From Epiperipatus broadwayi (lineage: Eukaryota; Onychophora; Udeonychophora; Euonychophora; Peripatidae): DNA of 64,000 nucleotides. Under the pieces are notes generated by a model. That model ran no database searches and had not been told where the DNA came from. It saw only the letters and a program-made list of their open reading frames with translations. Location: assembly GCA_028023455.1 (NCBI GenBank), contig JAQFVV010000027.1:11033845-11097844 (forward strand), written 5' to 3'. Every line of letters begins with the position of its first letter. Within the stretch, counting starts at the first letter, position 1. This document shows positions 1-14,100 of the stretch, one piece after another. Position numbers and translations under genes: made by a program.

Positions 1-1468
1 AAAACCAAAAAACATAATTAACCGGTAACGAACCCATGCAAGCGTCTATACCCAGCTTAAATTTAATGCGTATTTATTTAGTGTCGAGTATGAATAGACT
101 ACATAGATTTGCATTTGAAAGAAAATGTTCTATCCTTATTTAACCTTAGGCCAAAAGTTCGCAGTCAAACTAACGTCAATTCACCTGATATATTGATGCA
201 TTCAATGTAATACGAAATACGGCAGCACAAAAGGTTAAGAGAAGAAATTTCCTCTCGTCAGATAGGAATACTACATCTATCTGACACGAAGAGCAATAAA
301 AAAAAAACTCCATAGGAAAGGACTGCGGTCATTTTGCCGACTTACGAATCGCATTCCATAGGCCAAAAAGGAAGTGTGCGGCGTATAAAGCGATTCTGCC
401 CATAGCAAACCTCATACTACATCTACTAATTACACCAATATATCCAATCCATTGACCTAATTCAACTATGAAACAAATAACCCAAGATTACCCTCCCCTA
501 ATATAACTTTACAAATCGATATAGCCATTCTCACCCGACTTAAGTTTAACATTTATAGAATTTAATTTAACGAAAAACAGAAATCATAATAAAAACTTAA
601 AAGAGCAAAACAAAAAAAAAATAAATGGAAATGATTTTACAAAAAAAGAAATACATCAAATAAAATTATAACTAATTTAGTCAGATAGGAAATTCTTCTA
701 TTTAAAATATTGAAACGTTTAGCATTTAGAGTTGTTTTGTTTAAAAATGTTCATTAATTATATATTTCTTACTGTTTTGAAAAATGTCCGTAGTCTCTGA
801 TTTCTTGTAATGGAAGGTGTTAATTCCCACGAAGTCATAAGGAGATCGGTGTGCAGTCAACCGTTGGTCCTTTATGGTTGATGGTAATATTGGAAAACGA
901 TGTTTCATTTTTTTTTTTTTGAACTGAAGGAATTGAAAGTGCGTCTTTCAATCCCTTCTCCTCCAACCCTCTCCAACTTAACACATATCTGTCCTCTCTT
1001 AAATAACTATTAAACCTATCTTTTCCTTTTATATTAATTTTAAGGATTCAATTGACATTACGTCATCGATGTGATGGTCCTTTCACTGAGGTCCGATTCC
1101 ATTGTTTTTCTCTATCTGACTTTTGCTTATACATTTTAAATGCCCAAGGCTAGTTTATATTTAACAAATTAAAATAATCATTTCCATTTTTCGATAACAA
1201 TTAATTTGTTTTCCAAACTTAAAGATATATTTTTATCTTTAAATCTTTTTAAGTTTTTGCTTTTAAAATACTTTTTCTATTTTTAATAAAGTTTTATTTT
1301 AATAATTTTTTTTTATCTGTGCGATTTTATATATATACGAGTTTCAGACATTTAATTTCAATTTTTTAATTCCTAAAAAAAAAAAAAAAAAAAATTTTAT
1401 TTGCGAACTTTTATTTTTTTCATGTTTTATAATAAAAAACAATGTAACGTAAGTATGTGCCCATTACA
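1..1468 (+). mobile_element. TGTAACG-family non-coding element, copy A (3' part, cut by window edge)
   Basis: This matches copy C (30458-32729) in the same orientation over most of its length, for example the ATGCAAGCGTCTATA block near 36 and the region around 900-1000. It ends ...CCATTACA at 1468 and meets RTE-like sequence directly (ATTAATAATCTGACC), so this copy was inserted into the RTE relic. There is no coding capacity. The terminal hairpin GTAACG...CATTAC is slightly decayed. Confidence 0.75.
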
Positions 1469-2470
1469 GCATTAATAATCTGACCAAGATATTTGTAACT
1501 GTTAACTTCTTCTAACTCATCATAATCAATCTTTATTTTCGTATTTTGAGAAAATCCATTAAACATTATTTTAATCTTTTTAACATTTATCTTTAGTCAT
1601 AATTTCATCTGATAACTCCTGCAACAATTTCTTCAGCTCTCAAGCATTATTTGCAAAAACATTTATATCATCTGCAAAATCTAAATGACTTAAATAATCT
1701 CCATTTACTTTCTCTGCTTTAGCTTCCCATTTTAATCCACAAAATACTTCTTGCAGCACTGCTGTAAAAAGTTTTGGAGAAATGGAGTCACCCTATTTTA
1801 CACCCTTCTCAATGTTGACTTCACCAATATCATTATGTAATCTAATTGTTGCTGTTGCATTTTTATAAATATTCTTTAAAATATGACAATATCCTGGATC
1901 TATACCTTGATGATCCAATGTTTTAATCACTGAAGAAATATTTATAGAATCAAATGTCTTTTCATAATCTACAAATCCAAAGCATAATGGCAACCATATT
2001 CATTTGTTCTTTCTATAACTTCTCTCAATATTTGTATATGATCTACTGTTCTAAACCGACTTTTAAATCCAGCTTGTTCTCTTGGTTGGTGGAAATATGA
2101 CAATATCCTGGATCTATACCTTGATGATCCAATGCTTTAATCACTGAAGAAATGTTTATAGAATCAAATGTCTTTTCATAATCTACAAATCCAAAGCATA
2201 ATGGCAACCATATTCATTTGTTCTTTCTATAACTTCTCTCAATATTTGTATATGATCTATTGTACTAAACCGACTTTAAAATCCAGCTCGTTCTCTTGGT
2301 TGGTGGAAATCCAATGTTCTCTATAGACGAGTTGTAATTATCTTGGTAAAAATTTTGTATAAAACTGATAAAAGGCTGATAGGTCTGTAATTTCTAATAT
2401 CTTCTTTATCACTTTTTTTAAATATTAATACTGCATTCTTCCAATCATCTGGTAAAATATTATCTTACTC
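1469..2470 (-). pseudogene. RTE-like non-LTR retrotransposon, reverse transcriptase relic 1
   Basis: On the minus strand this encodes fragments of a reverse transcriptase, such as [20 protein letters not shown] and [20 protein letters not shown]. The same text, better kept, is in the copy at 14528-15808. It is broken by stops and frameshifts. The 3' end was separated by the insertion of copy A. A 214-bp part is tandemly duplicated (1882-2095 and 2096-2309). The 5' part, including any endonuclease domain, is missing. Confidence 0.85.
1882..2309. repeat. 214-bp tandem duplication inside RTE relic 1
   Basis: The unit from TATGACAATATCCTGG to GGTTGGTGGAAA occurs at 1882-2095 and again at 2096-2309, with a handful of substitutions. 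The RT segment is therefore present twice. The intact copy at 15500-15720 has it once, so the duplication happened after insertion of this copy. Confidence 0.9.
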
Positions 2471-3447
2471 TAAATAAAATCTTTTTAATAATATATAAAA
2501 TAGATTGAAAATATAGATATACAAAACAAAACAATGATCAACTTTCATGGGAAAAAATTTTTTCATTAAGTAAAAATTTTTTATAAATATAAAAAATTCA
2601 TAATTTTTAAAAATTAGACATTAATTTTATAAAATTACTTAATTATCTGAAATACTATAAGATCACGAGAATGTGGGTAATGTTTTAGGTTTAAAAAAAA
2701 AAGAAAACTTTTATAAATAGCACTTCCATAAATTAAATATTTTTGATATGATGATTATTCACATTTAAATGCTTACTAATGACCACTTTGATGGAATAAT
2801 AAAAATCATTTATAAATTAACAAGAAATGAAAAAAAAAAAAGAATAGCATAAATTATATAATAGTAATGAAAGATTGGGTACTTTGGTATTAGAGCTACA
2901 ACATAGGGAAAATAGGACGCCTTTTCACACTCACAATAAATGTGTAATATCACAATGGCATCAAAATGAAAGGAAATAAACCCTGCAATATACATGTGGA
3001 AAGGTATTTTTATCTTTATCAACGAGATCTTTTTTTTTTTTGTAATACTTCTGACATTTTCAGTTATTGTCCAGATTTCTTTCTGCCATTCTTAACGATA
3101 TAAAAGAAATGGTTCCACCAGAATAAAAACCTAAAAAATGTCTCATAATTAATATGTATTTTTCTTTTTTTTTTTTGTGGTTTTTGTTCTCTTATTTTTG
3201 TAATTTAAGTTGTTTATAAAAAAAATACATTTATTAGCATTTCTGTTGAAAATCTCAGCATACTCTGCAATCATGTGCTACATTTTTGGAGGGAAAATTT
3301 ACAGTAGAGATCTTCAATTTCTGTGGTAATATTAAATGTTTTGTTTCAAGGCAATAATTCCTGTTATATATTACATGGTAAATATTGTATGAATATACTT
3401 AATATGTTTTTAATTATAAATTTATTAAACGCTCACTATTATTTCAG
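2471..3447. other. Intronic, A+T-rich, no gene seen
   Basis: Part of the intron following UBR5 exon 17. Only short chance ORFs, A/T runs and low-complexity sequence were seen. No RNA gene or repeat border was recognised. Confidence 0.6.
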
Positions 3448-3560
3448 TAATAGTTTTAACAAGGCTGTAAACCTTAGCAATGAGCGTCTGAAAAAATCGT
3501 CACTAGGGACCTCTGTAGGTCTTTAAAACACATGCTTACACAGCCTTGTTAAAACTATTA
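3448..3560. repeat. Foldback with perfect 21-bp arms
   Basis: The arm at 3448-3468 (TAATAGTTTTAACAAGGCTGT, 21 bases; first ten TAATAGTTTT) is the exact reverse complement of 3540-3560. The 71-base spacer contains a small hairpin GACCT-CTGT-AGGTC. It may be a small MITE or a transcribed hairpin. A direct repeat starts right at its right arm. Confidence 0.8.
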
Positions 3561-4069
3561 ATATGTTTTTATAAATATTATTTAAAAACCAAACTCATTT
3601 ATTGTTTGTTTAGTAACAATTTTTTTGTGTAATGGCATCATTTCATTAAGATCGCAAATCACTTTTTTTTTAATTGGGAATGTCGTTCTTAAAAGTTGTT
3701 AGTGTGAAAGTTGTACGTATAGTTAATGTCTTTTTCCTGAACTGAATATAATCAATTTAATACACAACTACATAATTAAATTTCATTCAAAATTGAACCT
3801 TTGTCAAGATGTTACAATAATTCAAAAAATATCACGTGATTTACATATCATTACTTTTAAAAGTAATATCATCAAGTGAAAAAGTTAATGTCTTTTTATA
3901 AATATTATTTAATAAACCAAAATCATTTACTGTTTGACATATTTAAACTAACAATTTTTTGCATAATGCCGTCATTTCATTAAGATCGCATATCTTTTTT
4001 ATTTTATTTCAAATGTCCTTAAAAGTTGTCAGTGTCCAAGTCGTACATATTTTAATGTCTTGTTCAAAA
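3560..4069. repeat. Direct repeat, about 182 bp, two diverged copies
   Basis: 3560-3741 and 3886-4069 share TTTTTATAAATATTATTTAA, CATTTCATTAAGATCGCA and TTAAAAGTTGT, in the same order and spacing. The 144 bases between include the palindrome ATTACTTTTAAAAGTAAT. It is probably a relic of a repeated mobile element. Confidence 0.75.
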
Positions 4070-4134
4070 TCATACATTTCTCACTGAAAATGATAAATAT
4101 GTTTATTATGTTTTTATTTTTAGTTATTTTTAGT

Positions 4135-4386
4135 CCTGCAACATGGGGCATGTATTAGACATACTGTGCCTATTCACATTCGAATCAAATCCCCCGATAA
4201 CTTTGTAAATCTTGCCAAAATATCATGTATCAGATCCATGTACACATTTTTTTTGTCAAAAAAGTCGTGTACAAGACCCATGTATACGTTATTTTGATAA
4301 GATCCCAAGATTACGAAGTTATCAGCGGATAAATACGAATGTGAACAGGCACAGTAGGTCTAATACATGATCTGTATTGCAGCTCT
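4135..4386. mobile_element. Palindromic MITE, about 250 bp
   Basis: The left arm (about 4137-4250) contains GTATTAGACATACTGTGCCT and ATTCACATTCG. The right arm (about 4262-4386), reversed, reads GTATTAGACCTACTGTGCCT and GTTCACATTCG. The arms pair along almost the whole element and meet near 4256, so the entire element folds on itself. The ends carry CTGCAA. There is no coding capacity. The superfamily cannot be told. Confidence 0.8.
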
Positions 4387-5051
4387 AATACCACATGGAG
4401 TTGACAAAGATTATGTTGTGAAAATGGGATGGAGCTGGATATAGAAGTATATGGGAAAACTTGGGGTGGGGAATGAAAAGAGAAGTCAAAGTGGCTAACA
4501 GGTTTCTCTGGGCATAATTGCTGAGAGATTCCTGACTCCATATAAAGAGAAGTCACAGTGCATCACATCAATATACAAAGTAGATTACTACACTTTATAT
4601 ATAATAACTTTATTTTATAATAGTAGATCTAACATCATATCAATCTCTGAGCATTATATTTAAATCTACTTATAAAAATTTTATCAATATTTAGTGAAAC
4701 TATATCAATAATTTTATACATTATATAATTGAGCCATAATCTGTTTCTGGCATATTTCTCTTTCTATTGCCAAACATGCACTAAATAATTTATAATTTGT
4801 TGTGAAATAATGAATTAGTAAATCTAGCATTCTAATCAATGAATAAATTTCAAATAAATTCACAATGTTTAAAATAAATCTGCACTGATATAATGAGACA
4901 CCACCACCACCCCCTTTCACCAAATCAAATCAGATCTATTTTGTATTATGGTTCTGTATAAACTTGAGGTCAATATATAACAAATTATAAATAATAATAG
5001 CCAATAACCATGATAACAATTTCTATTTATGTCAATTTATGACTTACTTAC

Positions 5052-5198
5052 CGACTATTTGGTAGAGTGACCAGATCTGTTTCAGCAATAAGCTTATTAA
5101 GTAATTCATTTCGTGCCAATTGTTGACCAGCAACTAAGGCTTTACATTTGCATTTTTCCCAGCAATCACAATAAGCAGTAGGTGAAGTCCTTTTCAAT
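5052..5198 (-). CDS. UBR5: UBR5 exon 17 of window: end of UBR box
   Basis: 147 nt, phase 2 at both ends (CG|GTAAGTAAG). It encodes [20 protein letters not shown] then [20 protein letters not shown] and [10 protein letters not shown]. The [11 protein letters not shown] motif completes the zinc box. The next expected residues (GEHLLLFLV in human) were not found in bases 1-5051, so the following intron runs off the left edge. Confidence 0.97.
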
Positions 5199-8100
5199 CT
5201 AAAATTATGTATATATATACAGAATACATTATTGCTAAATAAGTTGGCATTGACTACCAATGATTATAAAAATGAGTTTTCTGCTATTGCTTAATATAAA
5301 TAATATAACCACTAATACTATTAATCCATTAGAGTACTACCAAAAAAAATATTTAACAATTCTATATAAGCTCGTTGTGAAAACAAAAATTAAGATATAT
5401 ATAATACCAATTACAAAATTACAATTCAAATTCTGAAGTGATAATGACAAAACTCATAGAATTCGTTTTTCAGATGAAACACTTCTAAGTTATGCTAAGC
5501 CTAAACATCATAAACAACAAATGAGAATCTTAAATAGATTTTCTCACTTTATTTTACAATTCATGAGCTAATCGAGAGCATGTAAATTTTCTTATTCACA
5601 ATAATATAGAGAACAGAAAAATATTAAAAAGTATAAGTGTCAGCACTGAGTTTGAGCACAATATGACTTTCTAGGTTGAAAGTATTGCTCAGCTAATTAT
5701 TTATTATATAATGTTTAAATAAATTAATCTTTTCTTTGGAAGCAAATAAATGCTCATCATAGAATTACATAATAAAAGAAGTAAAAATTGTTATAGAATA
5801 AAATAGAAATAAAATAATGAATATTTATATATTTAAAAAACAAAAAATAAAAATACAATTAGATACGGAGATTTAAACTTAAATAATAATGAAAAAAGAA
5901 TAATTACCTAATAAAAAAAAGCATTCTATTTCAACAATTGAAAATTTAATATTCTGAAGAGAATTTTTTTTTAAACAAAAGCAGGCTTAAATAAATCATA
6001 AATGCCTACTAATCCTATTAAAACTCAACATTTCACATGCTTCAAGAAATAATCATACTTACTTGCAGTCGTGACCTTTATGACACACACGAGCACACTC
6101 TGTACAACAGCAAAGAGAACCCATCAAACCACAGGTTCTGCATTCAAAAATATCCTTTAAAAACATAGAATAGTATACGACATTAAAATATTTATAATTT
6201 TAAAATTATATTTCAGATTATCAATAAAACAAAACAAGTAATTCTCAAAAACTTTAATTAAATAAAATTAATAATAAAAATGCTAACGTTTTATTGAATG
6301 TAATTATATAAACTTAGTAATAAAAAAGAACAATTGTAAAATAACTAACTAAAGATGATTTTCTTATTGCTCAACATAAACATTCCAGAAAGAAAAATAT
6401 CACTTTGGATAATTTTATTTCATTAATTAAATCCTCACAAATATAATTAATCCATGTCTATTCTTTTCATGGTAAATCTATTTCAAATGATCTCTACGTA
6501 CTTGATTTATATGTTCAGCACCGGTCCAAGTAAAACTGCAAGTATCATTACAACATAACACGTGAAGAGGCGAGTCGTCTAGATTTGAACCACGTGGATA
6601 TAGCATACTCAACAATAAGGCTTGATTTACTTCTTGTTTCCCTTCTTTTGCTAAACGTTGAGCTGTATCCATTATAATTGATGCAGCTGGATAAGCTCGG
6701 CCATTTACAGCTGACATAAATGGAGTTGCTCCTTGTGCATCTCTAGTTTTACATAAAAAATAATAATTATAATTTGTACCCAAGTGTATACCGATGATGA
6801 ATAAATGTTGACATTATTTTAAAAAATTTAAATAGTGTAAAAATAAAATGTAAAAAAAAAAACATAACTTTATAAAATATTGAATAAGTTAATAGAATAG
6901 AGAATACTTTTAAATAGTCATTACAATCAAGTTTATTATTTTAAAAAATATCAAAATATTTAAAAGCAAGAATAATAATCTTTAGAATAGATAATAAAAG
7001 GCATAATTTATTTCTTAATTAATAGGATGTACATTAAAAAAAAAAACATTCAGTCAGTAACCATAATTATAAACAAACTTTACTTATATCAAAAATTTGA
7101 CTAATGTAGCAGTCAAATCTTAAAACAACTAAAATTTACTTCATATTTTATTTTAGTTACCTTATCATTATTCTTTTAGTGCTATTCAATTTAATATTTA
7201 TATGTAGTTTTTGATTATATATTAAAACAATTTCTAGCAAAATCTACATGTAGTTTTTAATTATATATTAAAACAATTTCTAGCAAAATCTACTGTAAGG
7301 TTAACTTACAATCCTAAAAAAAAAAAACTTACATTAAACCACATCACTGAGTCAAGCTTACCAAAACCTTATGTTTAACCAATAAGTTCGTGAACATATG
7401 CTTTTTTTTTGCATATATATATATATGCTATCAATATTTGCATCATTAAATCGTGAGATAGTAAATATCGCAACAAATAAATATTTTTTTTAAAGAAATC
7501 CAATTTGAAGGACTAGAAATAAATGCTTTAAAAGAATCATATAAATGGATATATTTATTAATAACAAACTGTCAGTATATTGTACGTCACAAATTAAGCA
7601 ATACAATAGCGCAGATGTTGACAAAGCGTAGTGATGACCCAATGTCTAGTTGATCACTAGGTAACCAAATGTTGAAACCAAAATTAAAATTCCAATATGC
7701 AATAGTTCTAATCAACTACTATGTGTGTCATTTACGTAACAATAAGTAACTACAGCAAAATAGAATGAAATGCAAGATATAATATGCCAAGTACCAGAAA
7801 CAATCTGACCTCGTTTTTAAAAAAACTAAGTTTTATACAAAAACAAAGGGAGTTTTATATCCATTGTCTTTTAAAATAATGCATTAGCAGTAGAAAGTCA
7901 ACACCATGAGAGCGAATTTTTGAATGATAAAGAAAATGGATGGCATGTTCTAAAATATTCGCTTTTCTTTACGAATTTGATAGCATAAGACAAGAAGGAG
8001 TGATTGAATTAAGAGTAAAAGAATAAATCTGTGCAGTTTGACAAAATAATTATATTGTTTTCGAACTCTTTAAAAAGAAATAATGAAGTCATACGTGCAC

Positions 8101-11100
8101 GAGCGGAAAAGAATAGACATCGCCAGCTGATAAAAAAAAAAAAAATAAAGTAATTTGTTTTGTATATAAAGTTACCAAATGCTAAACTACAACAGAATAA
8201 ATTATGTATATTAGAAAGTGCTATATGATGTATTCTGGTTAAATTATCAGTGCCATAGGGATTGAATGCCACTAATTCTAACCACGGAAGCATGATAACC
8301 TCATTCGCCTACTCTTATGAAGCCTTAAAAAACATCCATCGTCCTATATCAAATGTCTACATGTGAATCAAGAGAAATATTGACGGGAGAAGATCGAGGC
8401 AGGTAGAAATTCCAGCAAAGGATCAATTTTTATCTAAGAAGATTCATATGAAAATTATAGACTATATGTATGAAGGACATTGTTGCCAAACTCATGGATA
8501 ACAACAATCAAGATGATTTTATGGAAATCTTAATTTTGTTATATTTCATTACTATGTACCAAAATGGCTACATTCTGGAAGAGTTGATTATAAGCGTAAG
8601 CAGAAGCGGGGGGAGGGGGGTAGGTTTATTTGAACATTTTTCTTTTATTATAAATAAAATTTAGATCAGCTTGTCCTCCTTAACAACTTGACAATGATCA
8701 TCATGATGTGGGATAAAAGGTAATATTTTTAAGGTTATCCCATATTCAATGTTCACACTTGTTACAGGACAGTTTGTTATTTGTTTATTGTTAATTAATA
8801 GCCATTATATGTTCATTTTTTCGTTTTTCAGTACAAATGATTAATCTTCTTTGTGTGGTTGATCTTTCTATCTATAGTAGGAATTTACATATGGATGGGG
8901 AGGAATCCCAGAAGGATCAAGTATCATTAACCTGAATTGGACGACGATGCTACGGCAAATGTACCAGCATAATAATTTAAGTAAGCTTCGCAGTCGTCTG
9001 AAATTTACAATATTTATTTTTTTTTTGCTTTGTAAATAATTGATGCCAAGTCTTGAACTTCTACCATTGGGTCAGGCATGGGAATTTTAATTAAACAACC
9101 TTGTATTCACTAATTAAGATGTAGTTGGAAATATACTTGCATGCAACTCATTCTATACATAATAACAGTGGAAAATGTTGGGTTGGTATATAAATCAATT
9201 GTAACCTATATAGAAGTACACTAGTTGTTGGCTTGGACAGGTTTATCCCTGAAGAGAATCAAAGGCAAAATTACCACGAGTTTGAATATTGAGTCGTAAC
9301 AAAACCAAAAATGGGGATAAGATGTGAATGAACTAGCCAAAATTTGTATCTAGGTTTAATGAGTAAATATATAACTAACCCATTGGAGGTAGATACAATT
9401 ATCGGTTATGCATTTCGTTATACCATCGATAGCATCCTACCAGAAGACCATAGGTCCGATTATAGTAAGATGAGCTCCCCTTCTCTTGTAAAAGCATCCA
9501 GCCCGTTACGTTACATGTTGGGCATGGTCACATATACACCTCACAAGACCAGTCTGGCCTGTTACATCTGCCACCCAAATCTGTGAGGCTGTTAAATAAG
9601 AGTACAGGAGTATAGTCAATCCCATTACATTACATAACTTAATCACTTATATGAATTATTTTATACAATTTTACACAAAAATAGCTGTAAATTATTTTAA
9701 ACTTTCCACAGTAACATCTCAAATTTATAAATACTATTTTTTGAAAACAAGTGGAAAATAAAATTTTGAATAAATTCTAAAAATAAGAGAAATTAGCATT
9801 AACTGTATGTAATCCTATGAACTAATTTTGAAGTCAATACAACAACTTCAAATAGATACAAATATATATAAAAGTTATACCTAGCTGATAACAATTCCAC
9901 GAGATAAGGTAACAGAACCTGAGATTCACAAAGCAATCTTAAACACATCATTGAATTTGCTTTTCGAACACCAGTGTCCACATTAATAGCTGAGATACCA
10001 GAACTCGAACTGAGAGAATTGACAGAAGAATGACTTCCAGCTTTACAATATATATATAATAATTAATTTCAGTAAAAATACATAATTAATCTAAAAATAT
10101 TAATTTTAAAAAAAAATGTTGAAATATTATTTTCATTAATACCAAAAATATTTTAAATAAAATCACTACAAATAAATATTTTACAATAAATTTGCACAAG
10201 TTAATTTAAATCAGATTGAAGGCCATTATTATAAAACCTTTAGTTCTCGATTCTTTTCAAATTCAGAAATTTTCATATTTGAAAAGACATTCAAATCAAA
10301 CAATTATAATGGGGAGAAAAATATTTTAAAGATATCTTTAACATGAAAAAGCATATGATTTCTCAAAATACATTGTAAATCAAAAATCTTGTATTAAAAT
10401 ATAATAATTATAATAGATTCCAAGAATAAAAAATGTGATTCATTACCATAAATTCAATATATATCATGACACCAAATACAATTAAAGAACATACATTTTA
10501 TCAAGCATATTATTAAACAAAAATACTAATCTGTGTGTAAATATAATGTGTAAACTGTTTACGGTGCAATTGCATTTTTTTAAATTGATATTTTTAAACA
10601 TTTTATCACTTAAAGCAGCAATATTTATGGTTGTGATATCAAAATTGAAATCATGGTCAAATACAATTTGTTAAAATTAAAATAAAGCAAGTAAAAAAAA
10701 AATAACAATGTACATTTTCTAATTTATTTTTTGCATATATTATACAATCAATTCTTTCTTTACTAATGTACTTTTTTTGATGTTGTTGTAAAAGTGAAAT
10801 CTCATCAAAACATTTAAATGTTCATTTCTAATATTAGCAAATAGTTTAAATCAGAACTAAGATAGGTAAACCAAAATGTGTCTTAACTAAAATAAATTTA
10901 AATTTTCTAGTTTATTTTTGTTACACTTTATCATGTGATCAATTTTTTTTTTTTTTTTTTTAATTACATGATAAATTTTTTTGATCATATTTGACAAAGT
11001 AGACATAATACTTTCCATATTATTTATTAAGATGATATTAAAATATAAATTACGTAAGTGAAACATATTTCAGTTAATGTAATGCACAAATTTTCAATTT

Positions 11101-14100
11101 ATTTTTGTTGTAGTTTATTGCTATAAGGATCAAAAAAAATTTTTTAATTAAATAAGGAATCAAACTTGAATTTTTTTTTTCTGAAAATATTTCAACTTTA
11201 TTATAGAAAGACTAGTTGCTTTAAAAAGATTAATTAAAGAAAAATTGAATTTAAACAAACAAATATTAGAATTACGTGTGATTTTATCTTTACATGTTGA
11301 TATTTTTCTGAAAAATCCATGTAAAAATGAACTATTAAAAAAAAAAAAAAATTATAAATGCAATTTTTTTAAAAAAAAAATGGAAAATTGTTTCCAGATT
11401 TTAAAAACTAGTAAAAATAATAAAACAATCTAATTAATACAATATGTTCGATCAAACTATATAAAAATCTATTTCAAAATCTTAATTTAGTCTTTATGTT
11501 TTTATATACATTTATTTTATAAATTTATAAAAATCATAGAAAATGCCATCAAAAATGAAAGAATTTTAATCCATTTCACTGTTTTTTCATATAATTAAAT
11601 AAACTATAAGATATATCTTTATATAACAGCAATAATTGTATATATAATAACGGATTTCAAGAAAATATTAAATTATCAATGTACATTAATCATATAAATG
11701 TAATACATATAAATAGTTTATATTTTAAATACAATAATGAACATTGGAAAATACACAGAGAATGAATAATGGGTTATGCAATTAATTGGTAATGCCATCA
11801 ATATTTATTAATGAATTAAAATAAAAATAATTAAAAAAATAATACATTATTCTAGATATGTTACTAATACCTTAATAATTGGTATCAAAAGAGCTATAAA
11901 TAATATTTATAAAGAATTTAATAATTATATATATTAAATTTATAAAAATGGAATTTGACATTAAAATAAAGTATTTAGATATAGAAATTAATATAGGTAA
12001 TCATAACAAAATTATATTAAAACATTTCATTAAAGATAAATTAATAAAGATAATAATGTTTGGTGTAATACAGATAAAAATATAGCTACTTTACTCAAGG
12101 AACTTTACTCAAGGATCAGTTTAGTGAATTACATAAAAATTATGGATATAAACTTTAGAGTATTGAAAACATACTTTTTAATTATAAATCAACTAATTTA
12201 AATAATAATTCTACTATAAATAATAATAGCAGCTCTAAGAATAATAAAAAATGAATAAACTCATATTTCCCTAAAATTTATCATACATTACTAAAAAATA
12301 AAAATTATATAGAGTAATACCAATACTTTTAAACTTTTCTCGAAAAAATGTAATTCAATAAATAATACATGCAACACATATATTAAGAAAAGCTTATATT
12401 AAATCTATTTTCCTTGCACACAAATCTAAACATGGTCAGAGCTTTGAACCCACATCTGCCAATATTGCCTGTTCTGAAGTAAACAATACTAAACACAGTT
12501 AAAGAGGCCTGGCATATTACCAACAATATATATGCAGTCAACAAAAAAAAAATGTTGCGTCCTTTCTATCAAAAAAATGGCTAGTTTCAGTAAATTCATC
12601 TTAATCTTATAGTCAAATTTTATGTAAATCACTTTTGCAATTCTTCTATAAATCTTGTAATCCTCTTACATAACTGCTATGTTTATATATTTAATATTTT
12701 TATTTTAAGTATTGAACAAGATAGAATACATGTTATATGTATTATTTATTTTGGAAAATTATATAGATAAAAGCATTAACATAGGAAGGTCAAATAGCAA
12801 AAACCTTGACACATTAAATAGGTAATTCTAAAATAAGATATGAAATATAAAAATGGAATTGTATATAAAATTGTGGAAATTGCAGTATGATATACTATGG
12901 ACATACAGATAAACAATTAGATGAAAAAGTAAAAAATCATAATGCAATTAATTAGAACTAATCGGTCTCCCAGGCCAGCTGTCCAATGGCATTGTTTTTC
13001 TGCTTAAAAAAAAAGAAATATGCCGCTTACATGGCTCAATATTTCTGTGCTTTTGCAAAGAAACTTATGGTCTATAGAAAAGTACTGTTCATATTAGCTG
13101 CTGCAGGCATATATGGCATTGCACACCAATATTATGGCCCGCTAATTTGCTTTGCGACACTATGCAAATATGCACACTTGACAGATCACTATCATATGAT
13201 GTGAGGGTAGGAAATGCAAGTGATCATAACTGTTGTAATATGCATTTGAATTCAAGATCTTACCCCCTATCCGACATAGTATTTGATACTAATAATTGTA
13301 AGACCATTGCCGTGCTTCCCTACGAATTTTGAAAGGTGGAAAAAATTGCAAAAGGTCAGGGCCAAGCACCTTTTCTCAGAACTCACGCAAATAGCCACGT
13401 AAATTACGAGACAAATAAAATGTCTGAGGTTGCATGTAGTTCTGAAAATCATAAACTTGGTTTGATCAGCGACAACAAATTATTTGTCAACCCCCCCCCC
13501 CCCCCCCAAAAAAATAAGATCAAAACTTTTGATGTTTTCAATTTTGGATTTTTTTTTTTATTTTAAAAAAATTATGGCAACTTTTTGTTTTTTGGCTATA
13601 CAGCGATTTTTGTTTCGGCTTTATTTGTATACCGCTGATATACTAAACTTTTATTTTTAAAACCAATTTTTATTAACCTTTTTTTAAAAATAAAAAAAAA
13701 AAACCAAAAATAACTTTTGTCTCAATAACGACAAATTATTTCTCCCCATCTCTTCCCAAAAAAGTTAAACTAAGATCAAAACTTTTGACTTTTTCAACTT
13801 TGGTTTTCTTTTTTGTTTTTAAAATATGGTGACTATACGGTGATTTTTTCTTTGGCTTTATTTGTATTGCGCGATGTTTTTAATTTTGCCGTTTTTGAAA
13901 AGAAAATGTACAAATATTTGAATCAAATCTTGTATTATAAATTATTTACAAGAATGTCAAAATATTGGTAAAAAAAAGTCATAGTCAAATGTCAAAATAT
14001 TTTTTAAAAATATTTTCATAAAAGTCGGAGAAACTGTTAAAAATAATTTAATTAAAAATAGTCGGGCCCGGATCGATATAATTGTGTGTTTTTAGCAGAG

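Larger units (their letters stand above)
6743..9880. other. Intron between UBR5 exons 14 and 15
   Basis: 3.1 kb, mostly A+T-rich. It holds a 46-bp tandem duplication (7202-7293), a G-rich run near 8610, and an element terminus of the dispersed TIR family at about 9550-9629. No gene was seen. The open frame at 8009-8293 (minus) has no recognisable domain and looks like chance. Confidence 0.6.

Noticed and set aside
8009-8293. 94-codon minus-strand ORF as an extra UBR5 exon
   Set aside because: No UBR5 residues match, and the flanking exons 14 and 15 join in phase without it.
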